Positions 23,461-33,512 of a stretch of DNA of 64,000 nucleotides are shown here, piece after piece. The translations under genes and the position numbers were made by a program. Below the pieces are notes generated by a model. That model was not told the origin of the DNA and searched no databases. It saw only the letters and a program-made list of their open reading frames with translations. Source of the stretch: an uncultured Prevotella sp. (GTDB lineage: Bacteria; Bacteroidota; Bacteroidia; Bacteroidales; Bacteroidaceae); contig CALUEX010000001.1 of NCBI GenBank assembly GCA_944319815.1, forward strand, positions 1 through 64,000, given 5' to 3'. Within the stretch, counting starts at the first letter, position 1. Each line of letters begins with the position of its first letter.

Positions 23461-24885
23461 ATGAGAAGGATATTCCGACCTTTCGTCACGCTCGTGGCGA
23501 CGGCGGCCCTGGCGGCCTCGTGCCTTAGCGATGACAACCAAACCGAAATAACTTATTACAGCGACACAGCCATAACGTCGTTCTCGCTCGGGACGCTTAA
23601 CCGCACGATGGTCACTACATCGTCAACGGGCGAGGACAGCACGTACATAGACGAGCTTGACGGCAGTGAATACGACTTTTACATAGACCAGCTGACCAGG
23701 CAGGTCTACAACCCTGACTCGCTGCCCGTAGGCACTGACGCCGCCCACGTGCTGTGCAGCGCCACCACGAAGAACGGCGGCCTGGCCATCTGGGCATTCA
23801 AGGACGAGGCCGGCGAGGACTCGCTCGTCTACCTCAACTCGACCGACTCGGTAGACTTCACCGAGCCGCAGGAGCTGCGGGTTTACTCGAACAGCGGGCT
23901 GGAATACGCCGCCTACACGGTGAAGGTGAACGTGCACAAGGAAGACCCAGACTCAATCAACTGGCAGGTGATGGGCACTTACGCCCCGTTTACCGCCCTT
24001 GCCGACATGAAGGCTTTTGCCGTTGACGGCGTTGGCTTGGTGGTCATGGGCAGGAGCGGTTCGGAGACGGTGGCCTATACCTACGACGGCAGCTGGACGG
24101 AGGCCTCGCGCCTCGCCGGCAGCGTGAGCGGAAGCGTCGTGGCACGCGGCGACAGCCTGTATGCCGTCATGCCTGACGGCAGCATGGTGCGTTCGCACGA
24201 CGGCGCAGCCTGGACTCAGGAGAGCGTGGCCGGCGACGTAAAGCCCGTGAGCCTCGTGGCCGCCGGCAGCGGCAGGCTCTACGGCGTGGCTGCTGACGGC
24301 CGGGTGGTAAGTTCGGCACGGTCGGGCTACGGCTGGAGCGTTGACGGCCAGCCGGCGGATATGTCGGCACTGCCCGTGGCCGACTTGAGTAGCGCGGCTT
24401 TCGCCCTTGCCACAAACAGCGAGGCGGAGCGCGTCGTGCTGGTGGGCAACCGCGACCGTGCAGCCTACCCGGAAGACACCTTGGCCGTGGTATGGAACAA
24501 GGTGGAGGAATACGCCGAGAACTCCGTTACCCACTCGTGGATGCCGTGCAACGAGCTTAACGGCCACAGGCTGCCCAACATGGCAGGCCTGAGCATGGCG
24601 GCCTGCGGCAGCCGGCTGTTGGCCATCGGCGGCAAGGGCAGCGGGCCCGACTCGCCGGAGGCTTACTCGTGTGTGTACGTCAGCGAGGACTACGGGCTGA
24701 CATGGTACGCCGACGACGTGTTCTACCTGCCCGACGAGTTCACCAACGGCTCGTCTACGGTGGCGGCCATGGCCGTTGACGGCGACAACTTCATCTGGAT
24801 AATATGCGGCGGCACAGGCCAGGTATGGCGCGGGCGGCTCAACAGCATGGGCTGGGACGACCCGCAGACGTCGTTCACCGAATGA
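23461..24885 (+). CDS. DUF6242-type lipoprotein with BNR/Asp-box-like blades
   Basis: A 474-aa protein. The N-terminus is a lipoprotein signal (VATAALAASC, lipobox Cys at about residue 21). An N-terminal sandwich region (about 30-160, including EYAAYTVKVNVHK) precedes a propeller-like region (about 165-470) with Asp-box features such as SEDYGLTWY. The overall layout matches the DUF6242 proteins encoded just ahead of the DUF6089/uppS/bamA operon in Bacteroidales. The function is unknown; location should be the periplasmic or outer face of a membrane. The -7 element TAAATTTG is at 23430-23437. Its position in front of outer-membrane assembly genes suggests an envelope role. Confidence 0.78.
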   Translation: MRRIFRPFVTLVATAALAASCLSDDNQTEITYYSDTAITSFSLGTLNRTMVTTSSTGEDSTYIDELDGSEYDFYIDQLTRQVYNPDSLPVGTDAAHVLCSATTKNGGLAIWAFKDEAGEDSLVYLNSTDSVDFTEPQELRVYSNSGLEYAAYTVKVNVHKEDPDSINWQVMGTYAPFTALADMKAFAVDGVGLVVMGRSGSETVAYTYDGSWTEASRLAGSVSGSVVARGDSLYAVMPDGSMVRSHDGAAWTQESVAGDVKPVSLVAAGSGRLYGVAADGRVVSSARSGYGWSVDGQPADMSALPVADLSSAAFALATNSEAERVVLVGNRDRAAYPEDTLAVVWNKVEEYAENSVTHSWMPCNELNGHRLPNMAGLSMAACGSRLLAIGGKGSGPDSPEAYSCVYVSEDYGLTWYADDVFYLPDEFTNGSSTVAAMAVDGDNFIWIICGGTGQVWRGRLNSMGWDDPQTSFTE

Positions 24886-24922
24886 CACCTACTTTATATA
24901 TATAGACAATAAACGCGCGCCG

Positions 24923-25603
24923 ATGAGAAATCTCCTCATATCACTGCTTGTCATGATGCTCCCTTTGGGCCTGCAAGCCCAGGACGAGTACGAGTACAAG
25001 ATGGAAATCGGCGTCGGGGCGGGCATGACGAGCTATGAGGGCGACTTCAACGGCAGCATCGTCAAGAATATGCAGCCCTCGGCGTCGCTGATAGTGAGGC
25101 GCGTGCTCAATCCTTACATGGCGTTGAAGCTCGACTTTACGTATGGCAAGCTGAAAGGCTCGTCGGCCGACGCCAAGACGTTCTATCCCGAGCTGGCGGA
25201 CAACCCCGTGGAGTTCAGCAACTCGCTGATGGACCTCGGGATTACTTACGAATACAACTTCTGGCCTTACGGCACGGGGCGCGAGTATCGCGGGGCGAAG
25301 CGGCTCACGCCGTTCGTCTTCCTCGGTATCGGGGCCACTTACGCAAAGACTGAAGACAAGAGCGTGTTCACGGCCAACGTGCCGCTCGGCCTCGGCGTGA
25401 AATACAAGATAGGCAAGCGGCTCAACCTCGGCCTCGAGTGGGCGATGCACTTCTCGCTCAGCGACGAGCTTGACGGCGTGGCCGACCCATACGGCATAGA
25501 AAGTTCCGGGCTGTTCAAGAACACCGACTGCTATTCTATGCTTAAACTTACGCTTACATACAGCTTCATGCCAAAATGTAAAATATGCAACAAGGATGAC
25601 TGA
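24923..25603 (+). CDS. DUF6089 family outer-membrane protein
   Basis: A 226-aa protein with a signal peptide ([18 protein letters not shown], then Q). It is a predicted small beta-barrel with repeated amphipathic strands ([47 protein letters not shown]). The family is found next to uppS and bamA in many Bacteroidetes. The C-terminus KCKICNKDD carries a CxxC pair, odd for a barrel end. Its stop overlaps the uppS start by 8 bp, so translation is coupled. Confidence 0.85.
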   Translation: MRNLLISLLVMMLPLGLQAQDEYEYKMEIGVGAGMTSYEGDFNGSIVKNMQPSASLIVRRVLNPYMALKLDFTYGKLKGSSADAKTFYPELADNPVEFSNSLMDLGITYEYNFWPYGTGREYRGAKRLTPFVFLGIGATYAKTEDKSVFTANVPLGLGVKYKIGKRLNLGLEWAMHFSLSDELDGVADPYGIESSGLFKNTDCYSMLKLTLTYSFMPKCKICNKDD

Positions 25604-26336
25604 CTCTAAAATCGACATGAACCGCATACCGCGCCACATAGCCATCATCATGGACGGCAACGGGCGCTGGGCCACCGAGCGCGGCAAGCACCGCAGCTAC
25701 GGCCACCAGGCCGGCGTAGAGGCCGTGAGGCGCATCACGTCGGAATGCACCCGGCTGGGCGTGGAATACCTTACGCTGTACACGTTCTCGACGGAGAACT
25801 GGAACCGTCCCGCCGACGAGGTGGCGGCCCTGATGGGGCTCGTGCTGACGTCGCTCGAGGACGAAATCTTCATGAAGAACAACGTGCGCTTCCGCGTCAT
25901 CGGCGACATCGACAGGCTGCCCGTGGAGGTGCAGGACAAGCTCCGCGAGACCATGGAGCACACCGCCGGCAACACGGCGATGACCATGGTGGTGGCCCTG
26001 AGCTACTCGGCCAAGTGGGAAATCACCAAGGCCGTGCGCGACATCGCCTCGGAGGCCAAGGCCGGGACGCTGAGCCCGGGCGACATAACCGAGGAAACCG
26101 TGGCCGCGCACTTGCAGACCAGCTTCATGCCCGACCCCGACCTGCTCATCCGCACGGGCGGCGAAGTCCGCATCAGCAACTACCTGCTGTGGCAGATTGC
26201 ATATTCGGAGCTTTACTTTTGCGACACTTACTGGCCCGACTTCGACGAGCGGTGCCTGCGCGAGGCCATAGCCGACTACCAGGGACGCCAGCGCAGGTTC
26301 GGCAAGACGGAGGCGCAGGTAGAGGACAACGATTAA
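25596..26336 (+). CDS. uppS: Isoprenyl transferase (undecaprenyl diphosphate synthase)
   Basis: A 246-aa cytoplasmic enzyme that adds isopentenyl units in cis to farnesyl diphosphate, making the C55 carrier lipid for peptidoglycan and O-antigen. The active-site motif is [13 protein letters not shown] (about residues 14-26). The C-terminal substrate motif [25 protein letters not shown] is complete, and the length is typical. It overlaps the DUF6089 gene and lies 22 bp before bamA, forming one operon. Confidence 0.96.
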   Translation: MTDSKIDMNRIPRHIAIIMDGNGRWATERGKHRSYGHQAGVEAVRRITSECTRLGVEYLTLYTFSTENWNRPADEVAALMGLVLTSLEDEIFMKNNVRFRVIGDIDRLPVEVQDKLRETMEHTAGNTAMTMVVALSYSAKWEITKAVRDIASEAKAGTLSPGDITEETVAAHLQTSFMPDPDLLIRTGGEVRISNYLLWQIAYSELYFCDTYWPDFDERCLREAIADYQGRQRRFGKTEAQVEDND

Positions 26337-26358
26337 CTCACGACAACAAACATACAAG

Positions 26359-29001
26359 ATGAATAAGATAAAGGGATGCTTGGCGCTTCTCGCCGCGCTG
26401 CTGACGTGCGCCGGGGCGATGGCCCAGCAAAAGATAGTCAACCCCGAGGTTTCATACGTCGGCACGCCCCGCACGTGCGTCATCGGGGGAATGGCCGTCT
26501 CGGGAGTTGATGATTACGAAGACTATATGCTTACGGGCATTTCAGGCCTGTCGGTAGGCCAGAAGATACAAATCCCGGGGTCGGAACTTTCCGACGCCGT
26601 GAAGCGTTACTGGCGCCACGGGCTTTTCTCGAAGGCGCAGGTAGCCGTTGACTCCATCGTCGGCGACAAGGCCTACCTGCACTTCTACCTCGCGCTGAGG
26701 CCCCGCGTGTCAACCATCAACTACGTCGGCGTGAAGAAGTCGGAGCGCGACGACCTCGAGGCCAAGCTCGGCCTCCTGAAGGGCAGCCAAATCACCCCGA
26801 ACATGATTGACCGTGCCAAGCTGCTTGCCAAGAACTACTTTGACGACAAGGGATACAAGAACGCCGACATCAACATCGTGCAGCGTGAGGACGTCGTCAA
26901 CAAGAACCAGGTAATCCTCGACATCGTCATCGACAAGAAGGAGAAGATGAAGGTGCGCCAAATCATCATCGAGGGCAACAAGTACCTGACCGACTCGAAA
27001 ATCAAGGGCGGCCTGTTCAAGAAGGGAGCCTTCAAGAAAATCCACGAGGCCGGCAAGCTGTCAACGTTCCTCAAGTCGAAGAAGTACACGCCCGAACGCT
27101 ACGAGGAGGACAAGAAGAACCTCATCGACAAGTACAACGAGCTGGGCTTCCGCGACGCAATGATTGTGCGCGACAGCGTGTGGAACGTTGACGACAAGCA
27201 CGTCAACATATACATCGAGGTGGACGAGGGCAAGAAATACTACATCCGCAACATAACGTGGGTGGGCAACACGGTGTTCTCCACCGACTACCTTAGCCGG
27301 CTGCTCGGCATGAAGAAGGGCGACGTCTACAACCAGAAGTTCATGAACAAGCGACTCTCCGAGGACGACGACGCCGTGGGCAACGAATACTGGAACAACG
27401 GCTACCTGTTCTACAACCTGCAACCGACGGAGGTGAACATCGTGGGCGACTCCATCGACCTCGAGATGCGCATCGTCGAGGGCCAGCAGGCGCACATCAG
27501 CCACGTGCGCATCAACGGAAACACGCGCCTCTACGAGAACGTGGTGCGCCGCGAGCTGCGCACCAAGCCGGGCGACCTCTTCTCGAAGGAAGCCCTGATG
27601 CGTTCGGCGCGCGAGCTTGCGTCGATGGGCCACTTCGACCCCGAGCAAATCAACCCCGACGTGCAGCCGAACTATGAGGAGGGCACGGTTGACATCAACT
27701 GGGACCTCGTGCAGAAGTCGAACGACCAGATAGAGTTCTCGCTCGGATGGGGACAGACGGGCGTCATCGGGCGCATCGGCTTGAGGCTCAACAACTTCTC
27801 GATGGCCAACCTCTTCAACAAGAACAAGGAGCACCGCGGCATACTGCCCGTGGGCGACGGCGAGGTGCTCTCAATCGGGGCGCAGACCAACGGTACCTAC
27901 TACCAGTCGTACAACGCATCTTACTCAACCAACTGGTTCGGCGGCAAGCGCCCAATCCAGTTCACCGTAGGCGCTTACTTCTCGAAGCAGACCGACGTTT
28001 CGAGCAACTACTACAACTACGGGTACATGAACAACTATTACAACTACCTCTACGGCTACGGAAACAGCTACAACAACTATTACGAAAACTACTACGACCC
28101 CGATAAGTACGTCAAGCTGCTTGGCGTGTCGATAGGCTGGGGCAAGCGCCTGCGCTGGCCCGACGACTACTTCCAGCTCAGCGTCGAGCTGGCCTACCAG
28201 CGTTATATGCTGAAAAACTGGCAATACTTCATCGTCACCAACGGCGACTGCAACAACCTCAACCTCGGCATAACGCTCTCGCGTATCTCGACCGACAACC
28301 AGCTGTTCCCGCGCCGCGGCTCGGAGTTCATGACGTCGCTCACCATCACCCCGCCATGGTCGCTCTGGGACGGCAAGGACTACAAGGGCCTCACCGAGGT
28401 TTACGAGGCGGAGGCCGCCAACGGCCAGGCCGGCTCGGAGCGCGCAATCGCGGCGCAGAAGGAGAAGTACACGTGGGTGGAATACTACAAGTGGAAGTTC
28501 CGCGCAAGGACGTTCACTGCGCTCACCAGGGGCCAGAAGTGCCTCGTGCTGATGACCCGCGTAGAGTTCGGTATCCTCGGGGCATACAACAAGTACAAGA
28601 AGTCGCCGTTCGAGACCTACTACATGGGTGGCGACGGCATGAGCGGATACTCTACGGGCTACGCCGAGGAGACCATCGGCCTGCGCGGATACGAGAACGG
28701 AAGCCTCACGCCTTACGGAGCCGAGGGCTACGCCTACGACCGCTTCACGCTCGAGCTGCGCTATCCGTTCCTGCTCGGCAACACCACCATCTACGGCCTC
28801 GGCTTCCTCGAGGCTGGTAACGCCTGGAACGACACCAAGAAGTTCAACCCCTTCGACATGAAGCGCTCGGCCGGCATCGGCGTGCGCATCTACCTCCCGA
28901 TGGTCGGCCTGATGGGTATCGACTGGGCTTACGGCTTCGACAAGGTGTACGGCCAGAAGGGCGGCAGCCAGTTCCACTTCATCCTCGGCCAGGAATTCTA
29001 A
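26359..29001 (+). CDS. bamA: Outer-membrane protein assembly factor BamA
   Basis: An 880-aa protein that folds and inserts beta-barrels into the outer membrane. After a signal peptide (about residues 1-22) come five POTRA domains (about 25-430) with typical pieces such as VRQIIIEGNKYLTDSKIKGGLF and ISHVRINGNTRLYENVVRREL. A 16-strand barrel follows, ending in FHFILGQEF with the terminal Phe signal. Conserved LRGYENGSLTPYG is the barrel lid-loop motif (VRGY-type). One loop in the barrel (about residues 549-582) is an unusual Tyr/Asn-rich insertion. Confidence 0.96.
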   Translation: MNKIKGCLALLAALLTCAGAMAQQKIVNPEVSYVGTPRTCVIGGMAVSGVDDYEDYMLTGISGLSVGQKIQIPGSELSDAVKRYWRHGLFSKAQVAVDSIVGDKAYLHFYLALRPRVSTINYVGVKKSERDDLEAKLGLLKGSQITPNMIDRAKLLAKNYFDDKGYKNADINIVQREDVVNKNQVILDIVIDKKEKMKVRQIIIEGNKYLTDSKIKGGLFKKGAFKKIHEAGKLSTFLKSKKYTPERYEEDKKNLIDKYNELGFRDAMIVRDSVWNVDDKHVNIYIEVDEGKKYYIRNITWVGNTVFSTDYLSRLLGMKKGDVYNQKFMNKRLSEDDDAVGNEYWNNGYLFYNLQPTEVNIVGDSIDLEMRIVEGQQAHISHVRINGNTRLYENVVRRELRTKPGDLFSKEALMRSARELASMGHFDPEQINPDVQPNYEEGTVDINWDLVQKSNDQIEFSLGWGQTGVIGRIGLRLNNFSMANLFNKNKEHRGILPVGDGEVLSIGAQTNGTYYQSYNASYSTNWFGGKRPIQFTVGAYFSKQTDVSSNYYNYGYMNNYYNYLYGYGNSYNNYYENYYDPDKYVKLLGVSIGWGKRLRWPDDYFQLSVELAYQRYMLKNWQYFIVTNGDCNNLNLGITLSRISTDNQLFPRRGSEFMTSLTITPPWSLWDGKDYKGLTEVYEAEAANGQAGSERAIAAQKEKYTWVEYYKWKFRARTFTALTRGQKCLVLMTRVEFGILGAYNKYKKSPFETYYMGGDGMSGYSTGYAEETIGLRGYENGSLTPYGAEGYAYDRFTLELRYPFLLGNTTIYGLGFLEAGNAWNDTKKFNPFDMKRSAGIGVRIYLPMVGLMGIDWAYGFDKVYGQKGGSQFHFILGQEF

Positions 29002-29108
29002 GAGTTAAGAATAAAGAGTAAAAAAATGCTTATACCGCAGGCCTCCCGGTTTTCCCGGAACTCCCCGGCCTCACATAAGCCATAAAGAACAGAAAGGAGA
29101 AACCGACT

Positions 29109-29621
29109 ATGAAAAAAATCATCATGGCAGCCGTGTTCGCGCTCGTAGCCGTCACGGCCGGAGCGCAGAAGTTCGCGCTCATCGACATGGAGTACATCCT
29201 GAAGAACATCCCGGCCTACGAGCGTGCCGACGAGCAGCTCAACCAGGTGGCCAAGAAGTGGCAGGCCGAGGTTGACGCCCTTAACACCGAGGCCGCAACG
29301 CTGTACAAGAACTACCAGAACGAGGTGGTGTTCCTCTCGCAGGAGCAGAAGCAGACGCGCCAGCAGGAAATCAACGACAAGGAGAAACAGGCGGCTGAGC
29401 TGAAGCGCAAGTATTTCGGCCCCGAAGGCGAGCTGTTCAAGAAGCGCACCAGCCTCATGACCCCAATCCAGGAGGAAATATACAACGCCGTCAAGGACAT
29501 CTGCGACCTGCGCGGCTACTCGCTCGTGCTCGACCGTGCTTCGGACACAGGCATCATTTTCGCATCGCCGAAAATCGACATCAGCAACGAAGTCCTGTCA
29601 AAATTAGGCTATTCTAACTAA
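29109..29621 (+). CDS. OmpH/Skp family periplasmic chaperone (first copy)
   Basis: A 170-aa protein with a signal peptide (KKIIMAAVFALVAVTAGA, then Q). Skp/OmpH trimers hold unfolded outer-membrane proteins in the periplasm for delivery to BamA. The body after KFALIDMEYILKNIP is a long charged helix (about residues 45-130) that would form the tentacle, and a C-terminal strand VLDRASDTGIIFASP returns to the trimer core. It lies 107 bp after bamA. Confidence 0.92.
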   Translation: MKKIIMAAVFALVAVTAGAQKFALIDMEYILKNIPAYERADEQLNQVAKKWQAEVDALNTEAATLYKNYQNEVVFLSQEQKQTRQQEINDKEKQAAELKRKYFGPEGELFKKRTSLMTPIQEEIYNAVKDICDLRGYSLVLDRASDTGIIFASPKIDISNEVLSKLGYSN

Positions 29622-29721
29622 AAACACCATCTTTCGTCCGTTTATCGACTACGATATATAAGTTTTTGTCTATCTTTGCAAGCAAATAACAAAACAAATA
29701 AAAATAACACGAAGTAAAAAA

Positions 29722-30231
29722 ATGAGAAAGTTAATCGCAATGTTACTTTTCTGCGCACCCCTTGCAGCCGTTGCGCAGACTACACCTAAGTTCGGCCATG
29801 TTGACGCCATGGCCATCATGCAGAGCCTGCCCGAGTTCATCAAGGCCCGCGGCGAAATCGAGGCCCAGGCCAAGCAGTACGAGAACGACATGAAGGCCAT
29901 GCAAGACGAAATCCAGCGCAAGAGCGAAGAATACGACAAGAACCAGAGCACCATGGCCCCCACGGCCAAGTCAGAGGCCGAGGCTACGCTCAACAGCCTT
30001 TACCAGAAATACCAGCAGGCACTGCAGGACAACCAGCAGGCCCTGCAGAAGGCACAGCAGGAGAAGCTGCAGCCCATACAGGCTAAAATCGTTACGGCGA
30101 TACAGAACGTAGGCAAGGCCGGCGGCTACGTCTACATCATGGACACGGCCGGCGGCATACCTTACATCAGCAGCACGCTGAGCAAGGACGTCACCGAGGA
30201 GGTGAAGGCCGAGATGAACAAGATTAAGTAA
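29722..30231 (+). CDS. OmpH/Skp family periplasmic chaperone (second copy)
   Basis: A 169-aa protein with a signal peptide (IAMLLFCAPLAAVA, then Q) and the same core start, KFGHVDAMAIMQSLPEF. The helical arm is rich in Gln/Lys (QALQDNQQALQKAQQEKLQ). It differs enough from the first copy to be an old duplication. A -7 element TATCTTTG at 29671-29678 suggests a separate promoter as well as read-through from bamA. Confidence 0.92.
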   Translation: MRKLIAMLLFCAPLAAVAQTTPKFGHVDAMAIMQSLPEFIKARGEIEAQAKQYENDMKAMQDEIQRKSEEYDKNQSTMAPTAKSEAEATLNSLYQKYQQALQDNQQALQKAQQEKLQPIQAKIVTAIQNVGKAGGYVYIMDTAGGIPYISSTLSKDVTEEVKAEMNKIK

Positions 30232-30264
30232 ACCCTGCCGAGGCATCGGCCGGAATTGGGAATA

Positions 30265-30326
30265 CGGGCAGGCAAGCGGCAAGGGGGCAATGACGCCTTG
30301 CGTGCTTGCCTGCCCGGTCGTTTTTG
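30265..30326 (+). terminator. Hairpin between the second and third OmpH genes
   Basis: A 13-bp stem (CGGGCAGGCAAGC 30265-30277 with its complement 30304-30316), plus an inner GGCAAGG/CCTTGC stem, followed by GTCGTTTTT. It probably ends most transcripts from the second ompH gene. Confidence 0.8.
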
Positions 30327-30450
30327 GGCCGTGGCGCCCGTAGTGTCACGTCCTGTCCCTGCGCCCCTGCGTCGGCTCCATGCCTCCGGCCAGTTCACCG
30401 TACCCACACCAAGAAACCGTTTTTTTTATTATCTAAATTCCCCGAAGACC

Positions 30451-31020
30451 ATGCGTAAACTCATCTGCATACCATTGTTGATGCTGGCCCCCGTCGCCGT
30501 GGCTGCACAAGACATTGCCACGGGCGGCACCAGCCTTCCGGCGGCCACGGTACAGTCGGTGCCGGCGGCGCCGCAACTGCGGTTCGGCTACCTTAGCTAC
30601 GACGCAGCCCTTAAAGCCATGCCGGCCTACGCTACGGCAAGGCAAAACCTCGCCTCGCTCAAGGCCCAGTATGACGCCGAGACGAAGCGGTCGGAGGAAG
30701 AATTCAACGAGAAGTACGAGGAGTTCCTCTCCGTCCAGCAAGAACTCGACGCCCCCATCCTGCGCAAGCGTCAGGCCGAGCTGCAGGAGCTGCTCGACAA
30801 GGGCGTCAGCTTCAAGGCCGAGGCCGCACGCCTCCTGGCCCAGGCCGAGGCCGATATGTACGCCCCACTGCGCAGCGAGCTCGACGCCCTGCTGGCCAAG
30901 CTCGGCCGCGAGCGCGGCTACGCCTTCATACTCAATGCCGACGGCAATGCCCTGCCCTTCGTCAACATGGCCTACGGCGAGGACATAACGGAGACGGTAA
31001 TTAATTTGTTCGATAAGTAA
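30451..31020 (+). CDS. OmpH/Skp-like periplasmic protein (third copy)
   Basis: A 189-aa protein. The start at 30451 gives a signal peptide (KLICIPLLMLAPVAVAA, then Q); the frame is open further upstream through the terminator, which is not coding. After an unusual Ala/Thr/Pro linker (residues 20-45) comes the OmpH core (FGYLSYDAALKAMPAYA), a long charged coiled-coil arm (about 60-150) and a C-terminal strand GYAFILNADGNALPFV. It is more diverged than the other two copies. The gene follows a terminator and precedes murI after a repeat block, so it may be expressed less. Confidence 0.85.
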   Translation: MRKLICIPLLMLAPVAVAAQDIATGGTSLPAATVQSVPAAPQLRFGYLSYDAALKAMPAYATARQNLASLKAQYDAETKRSEEEFNEKYEEFLSVQQELDAPILRKRQAELQELLDKGVSFKAEAARLLAQAEADMYAPLRSELDALLAKLGRERGYAFILNADGNALPFVNMAYGEDITETVINLFDK

Positions 31021-31021
31021 A

Positions 31022-31149
31022 ACACCCACCCCAGCCCTCCCGAAGGGAGGGAGCTTAATATGCCTTGCCGATAAAATAACACAACATCACTGCCGCCACC
31101 CACTAAAGCTAATCAAGCTCCCTCCCTTCGGGAGGGCGGGGGTGGGTGT
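31022..31149. repeat. Inverted pair of CCCTCCCGAAGGGAGGG-type repeats
   Basis: Left copy 31022-31064 starts right after the third ompH stop; right copy 31115-31149 is its inverted partner. The whole unit is about 128 bp and could fold as one long stem with two side hairpins, which may also terminate transcription. Confidence 0.85.
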
Positions 31150-31203
31150 CAGGTGGTTGGGTGTCAGGGGTGTTTAGGTGCTTAGGCGTTTATTTTTTCA
31201 ACC

Positions 31204-32040
31204 ATGACCAACAAATCAACATATCCCGGCCCCATCGGCGTGTTCGACTCCGGCTACGGCGGGCTTACCATCCTGCACCAGGTGCGCAGCCTCCTGCCGC
31301 AGTACGACTACCTCTACCTCGGCGACAACGCCCGCGCGCCTTACGGGCCGCGCTCGTTTGACGTCGTCTACCAGTTCACGCGCGAGGCCGTCGTCAAGCT
31401 CTTCGCCATGGGCTGCCGCCTCGTCATCCTGGCGTGCAACACGGCGTCGGCCAAGGCCCTGCGCACCATCCAGCAGCACGACCTGCCGCGGCTCGACCCC
31501 TCGCGCCGCGTCCTCGGCGTCATAAGGCCCACGGCCGAGTGCATAGGCCGGCTGACGCAGACGCGCCACGTAGGCGTGCTCGCCACGGAGGGCACCATCA
31601 AGAGCGAGAGCTACGTTATGGAGATAAACAAGCTCTACCCCGACATCACCGTCACGGGCGTGGCCTGCCCCCTGTGGGTGCCGCTAATCGAGAACAACGA
31701 GTACGACACGCCCGGAGCCGACTATTTCGTCAAGAAGCGCCTTGACGCCATCATGCTCAAGGACCCGCTCATCGACGCCATCATCCTCGGCTGCACGCAC
31801 TATCCGCTGCTGCTTGACAAAATCCTGAAGCACACGCCGCGCGGAGTGCGAATAGTGCCGCAGGGAGAGTACGTGGCCGAGAGCCTGAAGGACTACCTGT
31901 CGCGCCATCCCGAAATCGACGCCGCGTGCGCCAAGCACGGCCGCTGCCGCTTTCTCACGACCGAGAACAAGGACAAGTTCAGCGAACAGGCCCGCATCTT
32001 CATCCACGAGCCGGTGGAGGCGGAGACGATAGAAATATAA
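31204..32040 (+). CDS. murI: Glutamate racemase
   Basis: A 278-aa cytoplasmic enzyme interconverting L- and D-glutamate for peptidoglycan. The two catalytic cysteines lie in ILACNTASAKA (about residue 79) and ILGCTHYPLLL (about residue 199). The N-terminal GVFDSGYGGLTIL motif is complete. The length is normal. It is the last gene of the envelope block, after a repeat unit of about 130 bp. Confidence 0.96.
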   Translation: MTNKSTYPGPIGVFDSGYGGLTILHQVRSLLPQYDYLYLGDNARAPYGPRSFDVVYQFTREAVVKLFAMGCRLVILACNTASAKALRTIQQHDLPRLDPSRRVLGVIRPTAECIGRLTQTRHVGVLATEGTIKSESYVMEINKLYPDITVTGVACPLWVPLIENNEYDTPGADYFVKKRLDAIMLKDPLIDAIILGCTHYPLLLDKILKHTPRGVRIVPQGEYVAESLKDYLSRHPEIDAACAKHGRCRFLTTENKDKFSEQARIFIHEPVEAETIEI

Positions 32041-32540
32041 CACTGGACACCTAATACCCGAACACCCACCCCCGCCCTCCTAACACCCACCCCCGCCCTC
32101 CCGAAGGGAGGGGGGCTTGGTATGCCTTTGCTGGTGTGGCGCGTCATATTAAGTTCATCAGCTTTACTGGCCTTATCAGTCTTATAAGTCCCGTTCAGCC
32201 AACCAGCCCATCAGCCTTATAAGTCCCATTCACCCTCCTTTTTATTAGTCCTATAAGTCTTGTTCCCCCGCGTTGTGGCGGCCCGCTGTGCAAGAGGCGG
32301 CAAACGGCATCGCAAAAGGTGCCGAAACGCACTGCAAAAAAGCCTGTTTCGCACTGCGGAATATGCCCTGTGGTAAAATTGCCGCAAATAACAAGCAAGC
32401 AGACACCCCACCCGCAAAAGCATATTCAGCTCCCTCCCTTCGGGAGGGCGGGGGTGGGTGTCGGGAGGGCGGGGGTGTGTGTCAGGTGTCAGGTAGTATT
32501 GGAAGCCTGTATTTATTATTTGTGAATAATCTATGTTTTT
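32041..32540. repeat. Large repeat block between murI and the Bax-inhibitor gene
   Basis: Left CCCTCCC-family copies (32060-32125, two ACCCACCCCCGCCCTCC units in direct order) face right copies (32429-32485). Inside lie TTATAAGTCCC/ATCAGCC units of the GGGCTGAT family in inverse orientation (32155-32265) and CGCAAAAGGTGCC modules (32280-32375). No gene is seen. Confidence 0.75.
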
Positions 32541-32643
32541 CCTTAAAAAGCGCGGCGGTTGCGTTTTTTTTCCGTATGTTTGTAGACAAAACGTTTTTAT
32601 TAAATTTCATTCACTTAAACAAGGAAAACTAAATTAAGCTATC

Positions 32644-33363
32644 ATGAACGAAGAAAGATTGTATGAACTCATACGCGAGAAGGAACAGGCCGCAACGGTA
32701 GCCTTCCCCGCGCTCATGCGCAAGGTGTACGTATGGATGACGCTGGCGCTTGTAATCACGGGCTTCACGGCCTACGGCGTGGCCACCAGCCCCGGCATAA
32801 TGACTGCGCTATTCAGCGCGCAGTGGAAGATTTGGGCGCTGCTCATCGCCGAAATCGCCCTCGTGTGGTACGTCTCGGCGCGCATCGACCGCCTCTCGCT
32901 GCCCACGGCCACGATGCTCTTCGTGCTCTACTCGGTGCTCAACGGCGCCACGCTGTCGGTCATCTTCATGGCCTACACGATGCAGTCAATAGCCTCGGTG
33001 TTCTTCATCACGGCCGGCACGTTCGCCGCAATGTCGCTGATAGGCTACTTCACTAAGGCAGACCTCTCGTCGCTGGGGCGCATCCTGATGATGGCCCTCA
33101 TAGGCCTTATCATCGCCACGCTGGTCAACGTCTTCCTCGTGAAGAGCGGCGGCTTCAGCCTTATCCTGAGTTACGTCGGCGTGCTCATCTTCGTAGGCCT
33201 CACGGCTTACGACACGCAGAAAATAAAGCAGATGCTCGTCGCTGCCGACGACGTCAGCGAGGACGCGCAGAAAATAGCCCTCATGGGCTCGCTCTCGCTC
33301 TACCTCGACTTCATCAACCTCTTCCTCTACCTCCTGAGGATATTCGGCGGGAATAGGGAGTGA
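32644..33363 (+). CDS. Bax inhibitor-1/YccA family membrane protein
   Basis: A 239-aa inner-membrane protein with seven hydrophobic segments, starting at AFPALMRKVYVWMTLALVITG. Family features are the aspartates near the C-terminus (LTAYDTQKIKQML and SLYLDFINLFLYLLRIFG) that form a pH-sensing pair in the studied BsYetJ calcium leak channel. In Bacteroidales a role in membrane homeostasis is assumed. A -7 element TATGTTTG is at 32575-32582. An inverted repeat (33376-33500) follows directly and probably terminates transcription. Confidence 0.93.
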   Translation: MNEERLYELIREKEQAATVAFPALMRKVYVWMTLALVITGFTAYGVATSPGIMTALFSAQWKIWALLIAEIALVWYVSARIDRLSLPTATMLFVLYSVLNGATLSVIFMAYTMQSIASVFFITAGTFAAMSLIGYFTKADLSSLGRILMMALIGLIIATLVNVFLVKSGGFSLILSYVGVLIFVGLTAYDTQKIKQMLVAADDVSEDAQKIALMGSLSLYLDFINLFLYLLRIFGGNRE

Positions 33364-33371
33364 GGCTGTTT

Positions 33372-33505
33372 TTTAGGAGTTAAGGAGTTAGGAAGTTAAG
33401 GAGTTAAGACAATTGCTTTGTTGCTTATATCGAAAATTGCAACAAGGCAATACGTCTTAACTCCTTAACTTCTTAACTCCTTAACTCCCAAAATAAAAAC
33501 TTAAC
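33372..33505. repeat. GGAGTTAA-type long inverted repeat
   Basis: The left arm (33376-33424, four GGAGTTAA-like units then AAGACAATTGCTTTGTTGC) is the near-perfect complement of the right arm (33438-33490). This is the cleanest example of the family in the window: an outer tandem part, an inner GACAAATGCCTTG-like core, and a short loop. Confidence 0.88.
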
Positions 33506-33512
33506 TCCTTAC

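Noticed and set aside
30256-30450. 65-residue extension of the third OmpH protein
   Set aside because: It would run through a terminator hairpin; the start at 30451 gives a clean signal peptide.
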